A stretch of 64,000 nucleotides of DNA. It comes from Senimuribacter intestinalis (GTDB taxonomy: Bacteria; Bacillota; Clostridia; Peptostreptococcales; Anaerovoracaceae). Below, one piece after another: positions 48,535-57,912 of the stretch. The position numbers and the translations under genes were made by a program. Below the pieces are notes generated by a model. The model worked only from the letters and a program-made list of their open reading frames with translations. It did not search any database and was not told where the DNA came from. The stretch covers positions 1-64,000 of the forward strand of contig CALPCJ010000005.1 of NCBI GenBank assembly GCA_943192975.1, in the 5' to 3' direction. The number at the start of each line of letters is the position of its first letter. The first letter of the stretch is position 1.

Positions 48535-49689
48535 ATGTTAATCGGAGGATTTTACAGCGTTGACGGTGCGCTGCTTATGGAGCGCCCGAAAAACAATGAT
48601 TTTGCACTGCGGCTGGACTGTTCGGCAAGCAAAAGTTCTCAATATACGCACAAGGTTTATACCAATAACGGACGTACTGCTTCGGTTTATGCCATGGAGC
48701 ATTGCGCAGATAAAATGAAAGGAAAAAAAGTGCTTCTTCCCGACTATCTATGCCTTTCCATCATCAGCGCCGTCCGCTGGGAAGGACTTTCTTACGATTT
48801 CTATCGGGTCACAAAGGATCTGGAAATCGACCTTGCAGATCTGGAGTCTAAGCTGGACGAAACTGTCGGCATGATTTATGTAATTCACTACTTCAGCATG
48901 CCGCAGCCTTCGGATACCGTAAAATATCTCTGTCAGCTTGCAAAGGTGCACAATCTGCTAATTATGGAGGACATCACGCAGGCTCTCTTTTCTAAGATGT
49001 CGAAGGATTCGGCTTTTCGCCGCATGGGTTTTGGCGACTACATCGTCGGCAGCACTAGAAAATGGTTTCCAATGACCGACGGCGGCATTTGCGCCATTAG
49101 AAATGACGTGTTTGAAGATGCAAGCCGTGATTCAGTTCCAGCCCTTGCCAGCGCTTATGACGAAAGCGTATATAAAGAACTTTTGATTTCAGTCATGCGA
49201 CCGCTGTATGCGTCGAATCCGGAGTTAGAAAAAGAATCTTATCTAGCTTGCGAAAAAGAAGCTAACGCCAGCCGCTATGTCAATTTGACCCCGAGGAAAA
49301 TGACCGAGGAGTCGAAACAAATTTTCTTTGACACTGACGCGCAAGCACTCATGAGACGGCGTATCGAAAACTTCCGCTATCTCTATAGCAGACTTCTTCA
49401 AATTCCGGAACTTACCATGCTCAGCAGGGATATCGGTGAAGATGGTGACTGCGTTCCTTTTGGGCTGACTATTTTAGCTGATGACCGCAACGGACTTTAT
49501 CAGCATCTGGTTCAGCACAATATTATCCCGGAAATTCAGTGGATTCTGCCAACGGAGTATTACACGCCGGGCGAGGACGCGCAGTATCTATCCGCACACA
49601 ATCTGATGCTGCAGTGCGACCAAAGATACGGCATTCCCGAAATGAAACAGGTTGCAGATGCAATAGAAGATTATTTTCGACAGAAGTGA
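48535..49689 (+). CDS. DegT-type PLP-dependent enzyme
   Basis: The 384-residue protein has YTNNGRTASVYAMEHCAD at the phosphate-binding start, MIYVIHYFSMPQPSD, LIMEDITQALFS (Asp near the ring nitrogen) and IVGSTRKWFPMTDGG, where the Lys is the expected PLP lysine. DegT/DnrJ family members usually aminate sugars, but the setting suggests an amino acid derivative as substrate. It starts 3 bases after the stop of deiminase 2, the last gene of the operon. Confidence 0.8.
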   Translation: MLIGGFYSVDGALLMERPKNNDFALRLDCSASKSSQYTHKVYTNNGRTASVYAMEHCADKMKGKKVLLPDYLCLSIISAVRWEGLSYDFYRVTKDLEIDLADLESKLDETVGMIYVIHYFSMPQPSDTVKYLCQLAKVHNLLIMEDITQALFSKMSKDSAFRRMGFGDYIVGSTRKWFPMTDGGICAIRNDVFEDASRDSVPALASAYDESVYKELLISVMRPLYASNPELEKESYLACEKEANASRYVNLTPRKMTEESKQIFFDTDAQALMRRRIENFRYLYSRLLQIPELTMLSRDIGEDGDCVPFGLTILADDRNGLYQHLVQHNIIPEIQWILPTEYYTPGEDAQYLSAHNLMLQCDQRYGIPEMKQVADAIEDYFRQK

Positions 49690-49764
49690 TCAAAGCAGTT
49701 AAGTTCATTTACATAATACTTTCTTTCGAGACTTTTCCTCTTAGGAAAAGCCCCCTTCCAGCAG

Positions 49765-49800
49765 CAAGGGTGCCGGCAGAATTACCGGCGCCCTTGTGTG
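49765..49800 (+). terminator. Terminator of the nhaC-deiminase operon
   Basis: CAAGGGTGCCGG (49765-49776) pairs with CCGGCGCCCTTG (49785-49796) around an 8-base loop, followed by TGTGTGTTGT. A strong stem with a weak T tract; it may serve both directions. Confidence 0.65.
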
Positions 49801-49805
49801 TGTTG

Positions 49806-50351
49806 TCAATCAAAATGCAGTTGTACGTCTGCCATTTTCTTTAAAATTTTCTGTTCCAAATCGTTATATTCTTCCGTAAACTCCATAATAGTTCTACTTT
49901 TAGGATTCGTTGCTAATGATCTATAATCAAAATAAAAATCATATAATGCCTTCAGGTCTTGATAAGCCTCCTCGTATTGTTCTGGTGGATGATTCAGCGT
50001 TTTCATCAAGCTCAAAGTTCCTGACATATTATTTCCAATTGATTCCATTCTTTTTACAAAATTTTTGTCTGCAAACAAATTTTCCAAAGCCTCATTAAAA
50101 TCATCAGTTCCCTTTACATATTTATATGTATCTTTATTGCTCCAATCCCAAATAGCATTATACCATACATCATGAATCAATTCCGCTGCTTCTTCGCCCT
50201 CAACAAATTCATTCAACATGGTGTTGTATGCGTCCACCATATTAGAGTAGTATTCTGCCGATACCCGGCTATAATTTAATGCAAATCCTATCACTGCAAT
50301 AATTACTACTACAATCATCAAACTCTTTCTTTCCTCTTTTATTCGATTCAA
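49806..50351 (-). CDS. Membrane-anchored hypothetical protein
   Basis: The 181-residue protein has a single N-terminal transmembrane helix (about residues 11-26, LMIVVVIIAVIGFALN), then an all-helical extracytoplasmic domain rich in Glu, Asp and aromatic residues. I do not recognise the family. A 27-codon zinc-ribbon gene lies 38 bases upstream on the same strand; in other genomes such ribbons are fused to membrane proteins like this. Confidence 0.55.
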   Translation of the reverse strand: MNRIKEERKSLMIVVVIIAVIGFALNYSRVSAEYYSNMVDAYNTMLNEFVEGEEAAELIHDVWYNAIWDWSNKDTYKYVKGTDDFNEALENLFADKNFVKRMESIGNNMSGTLSLMKTLNHPPEQYEEAYQDLKALYDFYFDYRSLATNPKSRTIMEFTEEYNDLEQKILKKMADVQLHFD

Positions 50352-50389
50352 TGGTTAAATTTTCCGCTTTTTGTATCAAAGCATTTCCA

Positions 50390-50473
50390 TTACTCAATAC
50401 CTACAGGCTTGCCACACATTGGACAGAAAGCAGCTTCATCACTGAATACCGCACCACATTCCTTGCAATTCAT
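50390..50473 (-). CDS. Zinc-ribbon micro-protein, 27 aa
   Basis: It begins MNCKECGAVF, then AAFCPMCGKPVG: two Cys-X2-Cys knuckles forming a complete zinc ribbon. The ribosome-binding site is weak (GAAAGGA 12 bases away). It may be a free-standing ribbon or the remains of the N-terminus of the following membrane protein, separated by a stop and 38 bases. Confidence 0.5.
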   Translation of the reverse strand: MNCKECGAVFSDEAAFCPMCGKPVGIE

Positions 50474-50524
50474 CTTTTTGTTGTATCCTTTCTCAAAACA
50501 TTCCTTCAATAATAAGGCAGACTT

Positions 50525-51817
50525 CTACAGCACCCTCTTCAGGTCAGCTGCCAAATACAGCGGTACATTGGTAATCATTCCATTTTTTAAATAGCCCATT
50601 TCCGAAAATCGAACCGCTGAAACTGGTTTTACCTCTGCTATATACTTTTTAAAGGTTGGTGCACTCTTATCTGCTCCACCTTTCACTTCGACAGGGATAA
50701 TATTTTGACCATCCTGCAGCAGAAAGTCTATCTCTCCATAGCGTGTTCCATAATACCTAGGCGCCAGTTCATACTGTCCTTTCAGCTGCTGTAAAACAAA
50801 ATTCTCCGTCAATGCACCCTTGAACTGATAATCTGACTTTAACAAAATGGCACTGTTATCTATCCCCGCCATGCATTTTAATAATCCCGTATCAAAGAGG
50901 TACAGCTTAAAACAGTCCAGCTTATCAAAAGCTGGTAAAGGGTGTTCCGCTTTCGAAACATTGTAGACCCGATTCAGCATCCCTGCCGATACCAGCCATT
51001 CTATCGCCTCCTCAAAGTCTCGTGCACGCCCACCAGTGCGGACTGCGCCATATATGAATTTTTCGTTTTCTTTTGCAAGCTGCGATACAATACTCCGAAA
51101 AACCATCAGCAGCCGACCACTGTTTACTTTTCCATTATGTTTGGAAAAGTCATTCTCATATATCGCTAGTAGTTCCCTCTGTATTTTTTGAATCTGCTGC
51201 GGATCTTTACTATCAATCCATGATGATACGCATTCCGGCATTCCCCCAATAATCAAATAATAGTGATAGCTGTCGAGAAGTCTATGGTGAAAAATCTCTT
51301 CAATGTGCTGCCCCTTTTCTATGGTCTGATAATAATGATACAGCGCCTCGTCCGTTGCCAATAAAAATTCCTCAAAATTCAGCGGTCCAAGTTCTAAGAG
51401 ATTCACCTGCCCAACCGGATATGATTTCGGCTGCGCAAGCAAAGTTCCCAGCAGGCTTCCTGCCACAATCACATGGTACTCATTTGCATTTTCACGAAAA
51501 TATTTAAGACTGTTTAGTGCCTGTGGACATTCCTGAATTTCATCAAGTATGATTAAACTTTCCCCCGGCACGACTCTTTCCCCAGAAATTAACGATAGCA
51601 ATTCAATAATTCTTTGCGGATTCTTATTCTTCTCAAAGATAGACGAAAGTTCTTCCTCTTCATCAAAATTGAAGTAGACATAATTCCCGAAATATCTCCT
51701 TGCAAACTCTTTCATAATCCACGTCTTTCCAACCTGCCGTGCCCCTTTTAAAATCATCGGCTTTCTGGACTTGCTATTCTTCCATTCAATCATTTTCCGC
51801 ATTATAAGTCGTTCCAT
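50525..51817 (-). CDS. AAA_14/DUF4143 ATPase
   Basis: The 430-residue protein has Walker A MILKGARQVGKTWIM, Walker B SLIILDEIQECPQALNSL, and AGSLLGTLLA. The C-terminal DUF4143 nuclease-like domain has a PD-(D/E)XK-type strand YGTRYGEIDFLLQ then IIPVEVKGG (Asp, Glu-x-Lys). The family is common and its role unclear (a presumed restriction-like or stress ATPase). It is transcribed alone. Confidence 0.88.
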   Translation of the reverse strand: MERLIMRKMIEWKNSKSRKPMILKGARQVGKTWIMKEFARRYFGNYVYFNFDEEEELSSIFEKNKNPQRIIELLSLISGERVVPGESLIILDEIQECPQALNSLKYFRENANEYHVIVAGSLLGTLLAQPKSYPVGQVNLLELGPLNFEEFLLATDEALYHYYQTIEKGQHIEEIFHHRLLDSYHYYLIIGGMPECVSSWIDSKDPQQIQKIQRELLAIYENDFSKHNGKVNSGRLLMVFRSIVSQLAKENEKFIYGAVRTGGRARDFEEAIEWLVSAGMLNRVYNVSKAEHPLPAFDKLDCFKLYLFDTGLLKCMAGIDNSAILLKSDYQFKGALTENFVLQQLKGQYELAPRYYGTRYGEIDFLLQDGQNIIPVEVKGGADKSAPTFKKYIAEVKPVSAVRFSEMGYLKNGMITNVPLYLAADLKRVL

Positions 51818-51981
51818 GCTAAGCTCTCCTCCTATCTTTTATATATTATGCCATTTTTTACGCAGTCTATCAATCAATATTTTCACATTTTTACGCTATT
51901 TTTTAATAGTTATTACACATTTTTACCTAAATTCGTCGCAGTGCCACTTCCTATCACAATACGTCTCACTAATCCACGCAC

Positions 51982-52015
51982 AAAAAACAGTGGCCTTCCT
52001 CGACCACTGTTTTTT
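51982..52015. terminator. Bidirectional terminator
   Basis: AAAAAACAGTGG, a 10-base loop, and CCACTGTTTTTT: a perfect 12-base stem with A and T tracts on both sides. It ends the leftward nhaC/PH-like transcript (stop at 52035). Confidence 0.85.
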
Positions 52016-52034
52016 CAATTTTATACTTTAAAAA

Positions 52035-52448
52035 TCACTTCACATTTTCAATATGAATATCCGGTTTCACACTGCGAGCAAGTTCCAAAACCTGCTCCAG
52101 CTCCCTCTTTTGAAACACCAGTCTCCGCGACATGACATCTCTAAGAAAATGAAGCACCACGTAATTTGGATCCGCCACATATTCGATGTGAATATCTGTA
52201 ATCTCTTCAAAAGACCACACAATTTTATGCTTGCGCAGGATAAAGTCATATGCCAGAACTACGCCCTCCTTGCTGACATAGGTTTCCTTTTGGAAAACCA
52301 CCGCAAGAAGCAGCACCACACCGATAATTGCAGAATATTTGACTGTAGAATAGAAGCTGAACACAATCAGCCCTGCGCCAAATATGACTGCTGCAAACTT
52401 TGTGGATTTCCGCATTGTTCTGTCATCATATGCCTTGATTTTATCCAT
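52035..52448 (-). CDS. Small membrane protein with PH-like domain
   Basis: The 137-residue protein has two adjacent membrane helices (about residues 17-50), then a beta-rich domain (ETYVSKEGVVLAYDFILRK, WSFEEITDIHIEY) like bacterial PH/YdbT-type or YcxB domains. The function is unknown. Its start overlaps the end of the NhaC gene by 8 bases, so it is co-translated and may be an accessory subunit. Confidence 0.6.
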   Translation of the reverse strand: MDKIKAYDDRTMRKSTKFAAVIFGAGLIVFSFYSTVKYSAIIGVVLLLAVVFQKETYVSKEGVVLAYDFILRKHKIVWSFEEITDIHIEYVADPNYVVLHFLRDVMSRRLVFQKRELEQVLELARSVKPDIHIENVK

Positions 52449-53898
52449 TGCGTTTTTCTGCCTTTCTCTTTGCTTTTAATTCCTTAATCTCTGCTCTGGA
52501 TTTTCCATCATATTCCTTGTATTTGATACCAATGCCGAGATATGAAATTGTAATTGCCAGAACCGGATTAATCAGGTTCATAAATGCGTACGGCATAAAT
52601 GCCCAGTTGGACACGCCTAAGGTTGCAGACTGATAAGCGCCGCAGCCATTCCATGGAATCATTGGTGACCAGAGAGTCGCACCATCTTCTGTGGTTCTTG
52701 ACAGGAAGCTTCTGCTCAGTCCTCTTTCATCAAAGGCTTTCATGTACATTCTGCCAGGCACCAGAATTGCCAGATACTGGTCAGTCAACACAACATCACA
52801 GATAATACCGGTTACGATAGTGCACAGCACCAGACCGCCGACACTCTTTACTCTTCTTACAAGACCGCCCAGCAGTACTTCGATAAATCCGCATTTTTCC
52901 AGTACGCCGCCAAAGAACAAGGCGAACATGATCAAGGAAATCGTCCACATCATGGAGTCGATACCACCTCTGTTGAGCAGGCTGTCAGTCACTTCGTTGC
53001 CGGATTCAATGCTGAAACCGGTCTGCATACCACCAAACACTTCCGGGAAAGTCGCGCCCTGCGCAATCATTGCTACTGCGCCGCCGCAAACTGCAGCAAG
53101 AAGCAGCGACGGAATTGCCGGAATCCTCTTTACTGCACCGAAGATAACCACCAGTACTGGCAGCATAATCCAAGGAGACAGATAGAAGTTATCTGCGATA
53201 GCATTTTGAATATCCATCGCCAAAGAAGCGTCATAGCCGGATTCGTCGATAACGATAGCGCCCACGATGCCGTACAGCACCAGAGAAATCAAAAATGACG
53301 GAATTGTTGTTGTCATCATGGCAGCCACATGATCATACAAAGGCGTTTCCGCCCCTGCTGCCGCAACGTTAGTACTGTCAGACAACGGAGATAATTTATC
53401 CCCTGTGTATGCGCCGGAAATTACCATACCTGCTGCAAGAGCAGGGTTAATGCCAAGACCCATTGCAATACCCATCAGAGCCACGCCTACCGTACCGGAT
53501 GCAGTCCAGGAAGACCCCGTTGCGAGTCCTACAATAGCAGTCAAAATCGCACCTACTACTAAAAATGCGCCCGGTGAAATAATTTCAAGACCATAGTAAA
53601 CCATAGCCGGCATGGTGCCTGACCAAACCCAGGAACCGATCAACATACCAACGCACATGATAATCAGAAATGCTTCTACAGTTCTGCGAATGCTGTCATA
53701 TGCGCCTGCTGCGATATCCTCCCAGCTGTAACCGCATTTTACTGCGATCAAGGACGCCACAACACAGGATGCTATAATTGGCATATGCGGATCCAAGCCC
53801 CATTTTACAGTACTTAAAATAATAATAACCATCATAAAAACGATTGGAACGAGTGCTTCCCAAACCTTAGGAAGCCTTGGGGTTCTTTTCTTACCCAT
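52441..53898 (-). CDS. nhaC: NhaC-family antiporter-like transporter 2
   Basis: The 485-residue protein has about 11-12 helices with ATGSSWTASGTVGVALMG, SGAYTGDKLSPLSDSTNVAA and LSRTTEDGATLWSPMIPWN, typical NhaC blocks. AAAGGAGG precedes the ATG. It stands behind a sigma-54 promoter next to an NtrC-type two-component system, so it is probably induced by the solute that the kinase senses. It is distinct from the 45046 transporter in sequence. Confidence 0.88.
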   Translation of the reverse strand: MGKKRTPRLPKVWEALVPIVFMMVIIILSTVKWGLDPHMPIIASCVVASLIAVKCGYSWEDIAAGAYDSIRRTVEAFLIIMCVGMLIGSWVWSGTMPAMVYYGLEIISPGAFLVVGAILTAIVGLATGSSWTASGTVGVALMGIAMGLGINPALAAGMVISGAYTGDKLSPLSDSTNVAAAGAETPLYDHVAAMMTTTIPSFLISLVLYGIVGAIVIDESGYDASLAMDIQNAIADNFYLSPWIMLPVLVVIFGAVKRIPAIPSLLLAAVCGGAVAMIAQGATFPEVFGGMQTGFSIESGNEVTDSLLNRGGIDSMMWTISLIMFALFFGGVLEKCGFIEVLLGGLVRRVKSVGGLVLCTIVTGIICDVVLTDQYLAILVPGRMYMKAFDERGLSRSFLSRTTEDGATLWSPMIPWNGCGAYQSATLGVSNWAFMPYAFMNLINPVLAITISYLGIGIKYKEYDGKSRAEIKELKAKRKAEKRNG

Positions 53899-53939
53899 AA
53901 AATTTCCTCCTTTAATTAGATATTTCAGGTATATTTAAG

Positions 53940-53955
53940 AGCAAGAACTGTGCCA
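53940..53955 (-). promoter_or_regulatory. Sigma-54 promoter of the second nhaC gene
   Basis: Reading leftwards: TGGCAC-AGTTC-TTGCT, with GG and GC 10 bases apart: a full consensus match, 42 bases before the start codon. Confidence 0.92.
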
Positions 53956-54021
53956 CAAACAAAAATCCCCATTTTTCAAGGAATTTCGCCGCTGCACCTG
54001 CTGTCATTTCCAGTGTAGTAT

Positions 54022-54066
54022 GAAATTTATTTCCTGGTTCATAATTTTCATGATGAAATTTATTTC
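54022..54066. promoter_or_regulatory. Two enhancer-type sites GAAATTTATTTC
   Basis: Identical 12-base near-palindromes at 54022-54033 and 54055-54066, exactly 33 bases apart (three helix turns), about 70-110 bases upstream of the sigma-54 promoter. The distal one runs into the 3' end of the response-regulator gene. They are the probable binding sites of that regulator. Confidence 0.7.
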
Positions 54067-55433
54067 ACAGTTTTCGGATTTATTCCATATTCGCCTAACT
54101 TATTCCAAAGCTGCCGCGAGGTAATCCCTAAGACCACAGCACATTTTGTCACATTGCCTTCTGTACTTTTCAATGCCCTTTCTATATAGTACTTCTCAAA
54201 ATCCGCTCTAGCCTCTTTCAAAGCTTTCTGCTCCCCCATAAATAATGGTTCCTTTGGAAGTTTTCCGCACAAAGGCTGCTGCAAATCGTTCATAGTGATC
54301 CTGCCGCCGTCGCTTAGCGCCACCATGCGCTCAATGATATTCTTCAGTTCCCGCACGTTGCCCGGATAGTCGTATCCCAGCAGCATAGACATGACCTGCC
54401 CGTCAATATGTTCGATTTTCTTCTTTTGTTCCGCTTCCGTCTTTCTGATAAAAAACTCTATAAGCCCCTCCAGATCCTCTTTTCTCTGACGAATAGGCGG
54501 AATAATTAAAGTCAAGGTGTTGATTCGGTAAAGCAGATCCTCCCTGAACTTACCTGCTGCAATTTCTTCTTCCAGGGATTTATTAGTAGCGCAGATCAGC
54601 CGCACGTCCAGATCGATTGACTTATTGCTCCCAATCCGTTCAATCTTTCTGCTCTCCAGTACTCTGAGCAATTTTCCCTGCATGCCCAGAGGCAGATCTC
54701 CGATCTCATCCAAAAATAATGTGCCAAAGTTGGCTTCTTCAAATTTTCCGACCCGTTTCGCCACAGCGCCGGTAAAGCTGCCCTTCTCGTGCCCAAACAG
54801 CTCTGACTCAATGACACTTTCCGGCAGGCTTTGACAGTTGATCGGCACAAAAGGCTCCTTTCTTCGACTTCCCTTGCTATGAATATAGTTAGCAAACACT
54901 TCCTTTCCTACACCGGACTCTCCCAGTAAAAGCACATTGATATTGGTGTCTGCGGTTCTGTCACAAAGTTCCAGAAGCCGCAAATACTGCGGATTCTTGG
55001 ACTCCAGGAATACGTTTTCTTCGTATTGGTTCCGAAGGAGAATATCGCTCTTTTCCGCCAGGCGCTTCAGCTTCGCCAGCCGCTCTACCTTCATAATCAG
55101 TTCCTCCAGATCACTGCTCTTGACAAAATAGTCCTTTGCGCCGTATTTGATAGAATCCACCGCACTTTCAATGGATCCGTAAGCCGTCATGACGATAATA
55201 TCGATGTCCTCGTTTTCAGCGGTCAAGGTACGAATCAGCTCTTCCCCGGAAAGCTCCGGCATGCGCAAATCGGTAATCACCAGATTGACCTCATGATCCT
55301 TAAGGTACGCCAGCGCTTCTTTCCCGTTGGAACAGGTACTGGTCTGATATCCTTTCCGGCTTAAAATCATAGACACCACTTTCTGATATTCCAGTTCATC
55401 ATCAACAATTAAAATATTGTATCCTGTCTTCAT
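54060..55433 (-). CDS. NtrC-type response regulator
   Basis: The 457-residue protein has a receiver domain (ILIVDDELEYQKVV; phospho-Asp in LVITDLRMPELSG), then the AAA+ sigma-54 domain: GESGVGKEVFANYI, GSFTGAVAKRVG, TLFLDEIGDLPLG, ATNKSLEEE; a Fis-type helix-turn-helix ends the protein (CAVVLGITSRQLWNKLGEY). Phosphorylated by the adjacent kinase, it would activate the second nhaC gene. It starts 15 bases after the intended end of the kinase gene. Confidence 0.93.
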   Translation of the reverse strand: MKTGYNILIVDDELEYQKVVSMILSRKGYQTSTCSNGKEALAYLKDHEVNLVITDLRMPELSGEELIRTLTAENEDIDIIVMTAYGSIESAVDSIKYGAKDYFVKSSDLEELIMKVERLAKLKRLAEKSDILLRNQYEENVFLESKNPQYLRLLELCDRTADTNINVLLLGESGVGKEVFANYIHSKGSRRKEPFVPINCQSLPESVIESELFGHEKGSFTGAVAKRVGKFEEANFGTLFLDEIGDLPLGMQGKLLRVLESRKIERIGSNKSIDLDVRLICATNKSLEEEIAAGKFREDLLYRINTLTLIIPPIRQRKEDLEGLIEFFIRKTEAEQKKKIEHIDGQVMSMLLGYDYPGNVRELKNIIERMVALSDGGRITMNDLQQPLCGKLPKEPLFMGEQKALKEARADFEKYYIERALKSTEGNVTKCAVVLGITSRQLWNKLGEYGINPKTVK

Positions 55434-55448
55434 ATTCTTCCTCCTGCT

Positions 55449-57408
55449 TTAAGCCATTTTAATGGGAATTTCCACATAAAACACAGAGCCTTCTCCCCGC
55501 ACACTTTCTGCGCGAATCGCACCCCCCCGCCTGCTCCAGCTGAGAATGCACCAGGTAAAGTCCAAGACCGGTTCCCCTCTCTTTGCTGGTATAAAACGGA
55601 TTGAAAATTTCCGAAAGCCTTTCACTTTCGATACCGCATCCGTTGTCACGAAATACGATATTTACCGTCCTTTCCCAGATTGTGACACGAATCTCAATTT
55701 TTCGCTTGCGCTCTACCTCCGCAAGTGCGTCAATACTATTATTCAAAAGATTGATCATAGTAATCTTTAAAAGATCCTCATTAAGCAGCACCGGCTTCGC
55801 CTTTTCTCCATTCAAAGAAAATGTCACATCAATATCCTTGCTGTCCATCTGTTTCTTTTCCAGAATCAAAATGTTGCTGATCAGCTCACCGATATCCACT
55901 TCCTTATTATCCTCACCGGAAAGCCTGGAAAACTTCAGCAAGCTGTCGATGAGGCGATTGATCCGCTTGATGGAGTCATCAATAACCCGCACCGCATGAA
56001 TACCGTCCTCACCTTTTACAAAATCCTGAATCAAGAACATATAGCTTTTTATCAGCCCCAGAGGATTGCGAATCTCGTGAGCAAGCCCTGCTGAAAGCCG
56101 CCCCACCGCAATCATTTTTTCCTCCTGAATGTTTCGTCGCTCATTGATATACCGCTGGGTCCACTCTTCCACAATGTAAAGTTTTTTATCCCCTTCGTTG
56201 AGATCCATGGTATTCTTCATATAGTAGTGTTCCTTCAGCTTGTAGACAGTCTCGTCCTCCTGCTGCAAATAAGGCATGACCCACTTGTTGGTATGAATAT
56301 CGCTCTTCAAAAGTTCCCTCTTGCTGCAGCCTGCGATCCTGCAGATCTCATCGTTGACCTCCAAAATCGTTCCGCTGCCGGAAGCGATAATCAGCCCCCT
56401 ATCCAAAGTATCTATGATCAACCGCAGCTGTTCCTTGCTGTTGAACAGCTCTCTGGTCTTTTCCGTTACCTTCTTCGCTGTAGACAAATTCCATATGGTA
56501 AAAGCCGCACCGCATATGATAAAGAAAAAACCGATGTTATAGATCACATCTACTTCCGTCATGTCGGTAATCTCCGGCTCCATAGCACCAAACCATTTGC
56601 TCTGAGTCTTGGTAATGAGATTTTTCTTTTTCATGGAAAGTACCGCTTTATTAAAAGCGTTTAAAAGCCCTTCGTTATCTTTGTTCAATGCCACACAGAT
56701 CTCTTTTCTGGAAAAAGAATACTTGAGGAATTTATAATACCGGTTGCTGCGCTGCTGGTTAATCAGATAAGACAGCTTCGTCTCATCCCCTGCTACCGCT
56801 GCCACTCGATCATTTTCCAACATGTCCAGCGACTGCTGAAAGTCCTTTGCAAAGACCACGCTGACGCCTTTGGCGCCATAAAGTTCCTCAATCCGCTCTG
56901 CAACATCTTCTTCTCCTTCTTCTACTGCAATTCTCACATCGGCAAGCTGATTAATATTATCAAAGCTCGAATTTTCCTTGACCAGTATCTTCCCGTGCAT
57001 GATATACAGCGGCTCTGTAAAAAGAAAGTCCTCTGCCGGCAGCTGACTCTTATCCACAATGGCAGCCTGAATCGCCCCGGTTTCAAAATCCCGAGTCAAA
57101 TTACTTTCCTGATTCAATTTGATATCCATGTCATTTTCCAGTTCCACAGAAAGCAGATTGATAAAATCGATAAAAATCCCGTCATTCTGCTGTTCCTCGT
57201 TGAGAAAGGAAATGGGCAGTCTATTGTACTGCACACCGCAAGTAATATGTGCCTTGCTGAAATACTCTTTTTGGGAAGGCGTCAGATCCATGCTGTATTT
57301 TGTATAGTCGATCCAGTCCATGTTATACCGGATCATCATATTGATCGATGCGCCCAGCCAAATGATCAGAACCGCTGCCGCCATAGTTAAAGAAATGCTT
57401 CTCTTCAT
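55449..57408 (-). pseudogene. Sensor histidine kinase with solute-binding sensor domain; frameshift in a G7 tract
   Basis: N-terminal membrane helix, a type 3 solute-binding domain outside the cell (about 50-270, GVQYNRLPISFLN ... LADVRIAVEEGEED), a second helix (about 283-305), PAS, HisKA (GLAHEIRNPLGLIKSY) and HATPase (INLLNNSIDAL, FRDNGCGI, RGTGLGLYLVHS). At 55522-55528 the coding strand has seven G; with six, the frame would continue AGGAIRAESVRGEGSVFYVEIPIKMA to 55449. As sequenced, the last 25 residues are out of frame (stop at 55459), losing the final strand of the ATPase. A sequencing slip or a phase-variable tract are both possible. Confidence 0.85.
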
Positions 57409-57419
57409 TTAAATACCTA

Positions 57420-57899
57420 TTATTTTATTGGCTTGTTATGCGAAATAGTAATCTTTTCTACGTTGATATCCTTTCCATCCACATCCATAATGGCAAAAGT
57501 AATCGCCTGATCGAAGCGCCGCTTGCCGCAGCTGCCCGGATTAAGCCAAAGTCTGCCATCTATCATATCCTGCGCATACTTGTGAGAATGTCCGTAAACC
57601 ACCACATCAATTCCTGCCAGCGCCTCTGGCTTTCCCAGCACTTCTTTCTTATTGTGAATCAGGAAAAACTTACAGTCTTCGATTGTAAAAGTTAAGGATG
57701 CAGGCAAATGCTCCGCCCATTCCTTATCGTTATTGCCGCGCACTACATAAAGCGGCGCAATGCGCTCCAGTTCTTCTATAATCTCCGGCTTATTGATATC
57801 ACCACCGTGGATAATCATGTCGCAGACAGAAAGCGCTGCGCAAACCTCCGGCCGCAAAAGTCCATGAGTATCCGAAATTACACCGATTTTAGTTGGCAT
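57420..57899 (-). CDS. YfcE/MJ0936-type metallophosphoesterase
   Basis: The 159-residue protein has the metallophosphoesterase motifs GVISDTHG, IIHGGDI, VVRGNND, and VVYGHSH followed by NPGSCGKRR. Small single-domain enzymes of this type hydrolyse phosphodiesters with manganese; the in vivo substrate is unknown. It lies 11 bases upstream of the kinase start on the same strand and 13 bases downstream of the surface-protein gene. Confidence 0.92.
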   Translation of the reverse strand: MPTKIGVISDTHGLLRPEVCAALSVCDMIIHGGDINKPEIIEELERIAPLYVVRGNNDKEWAEHLPASLTFTIEDCKFFLIHNKKEVLGKPEALAGIDVVVYGHSHKYAQDMIDGRLWLNPGSCGKRRFDQAITFAIMDVDGKDINVEKITISHNKPIK

Positions 57900-57912
57900 A
57901 AAACACTCCTTG

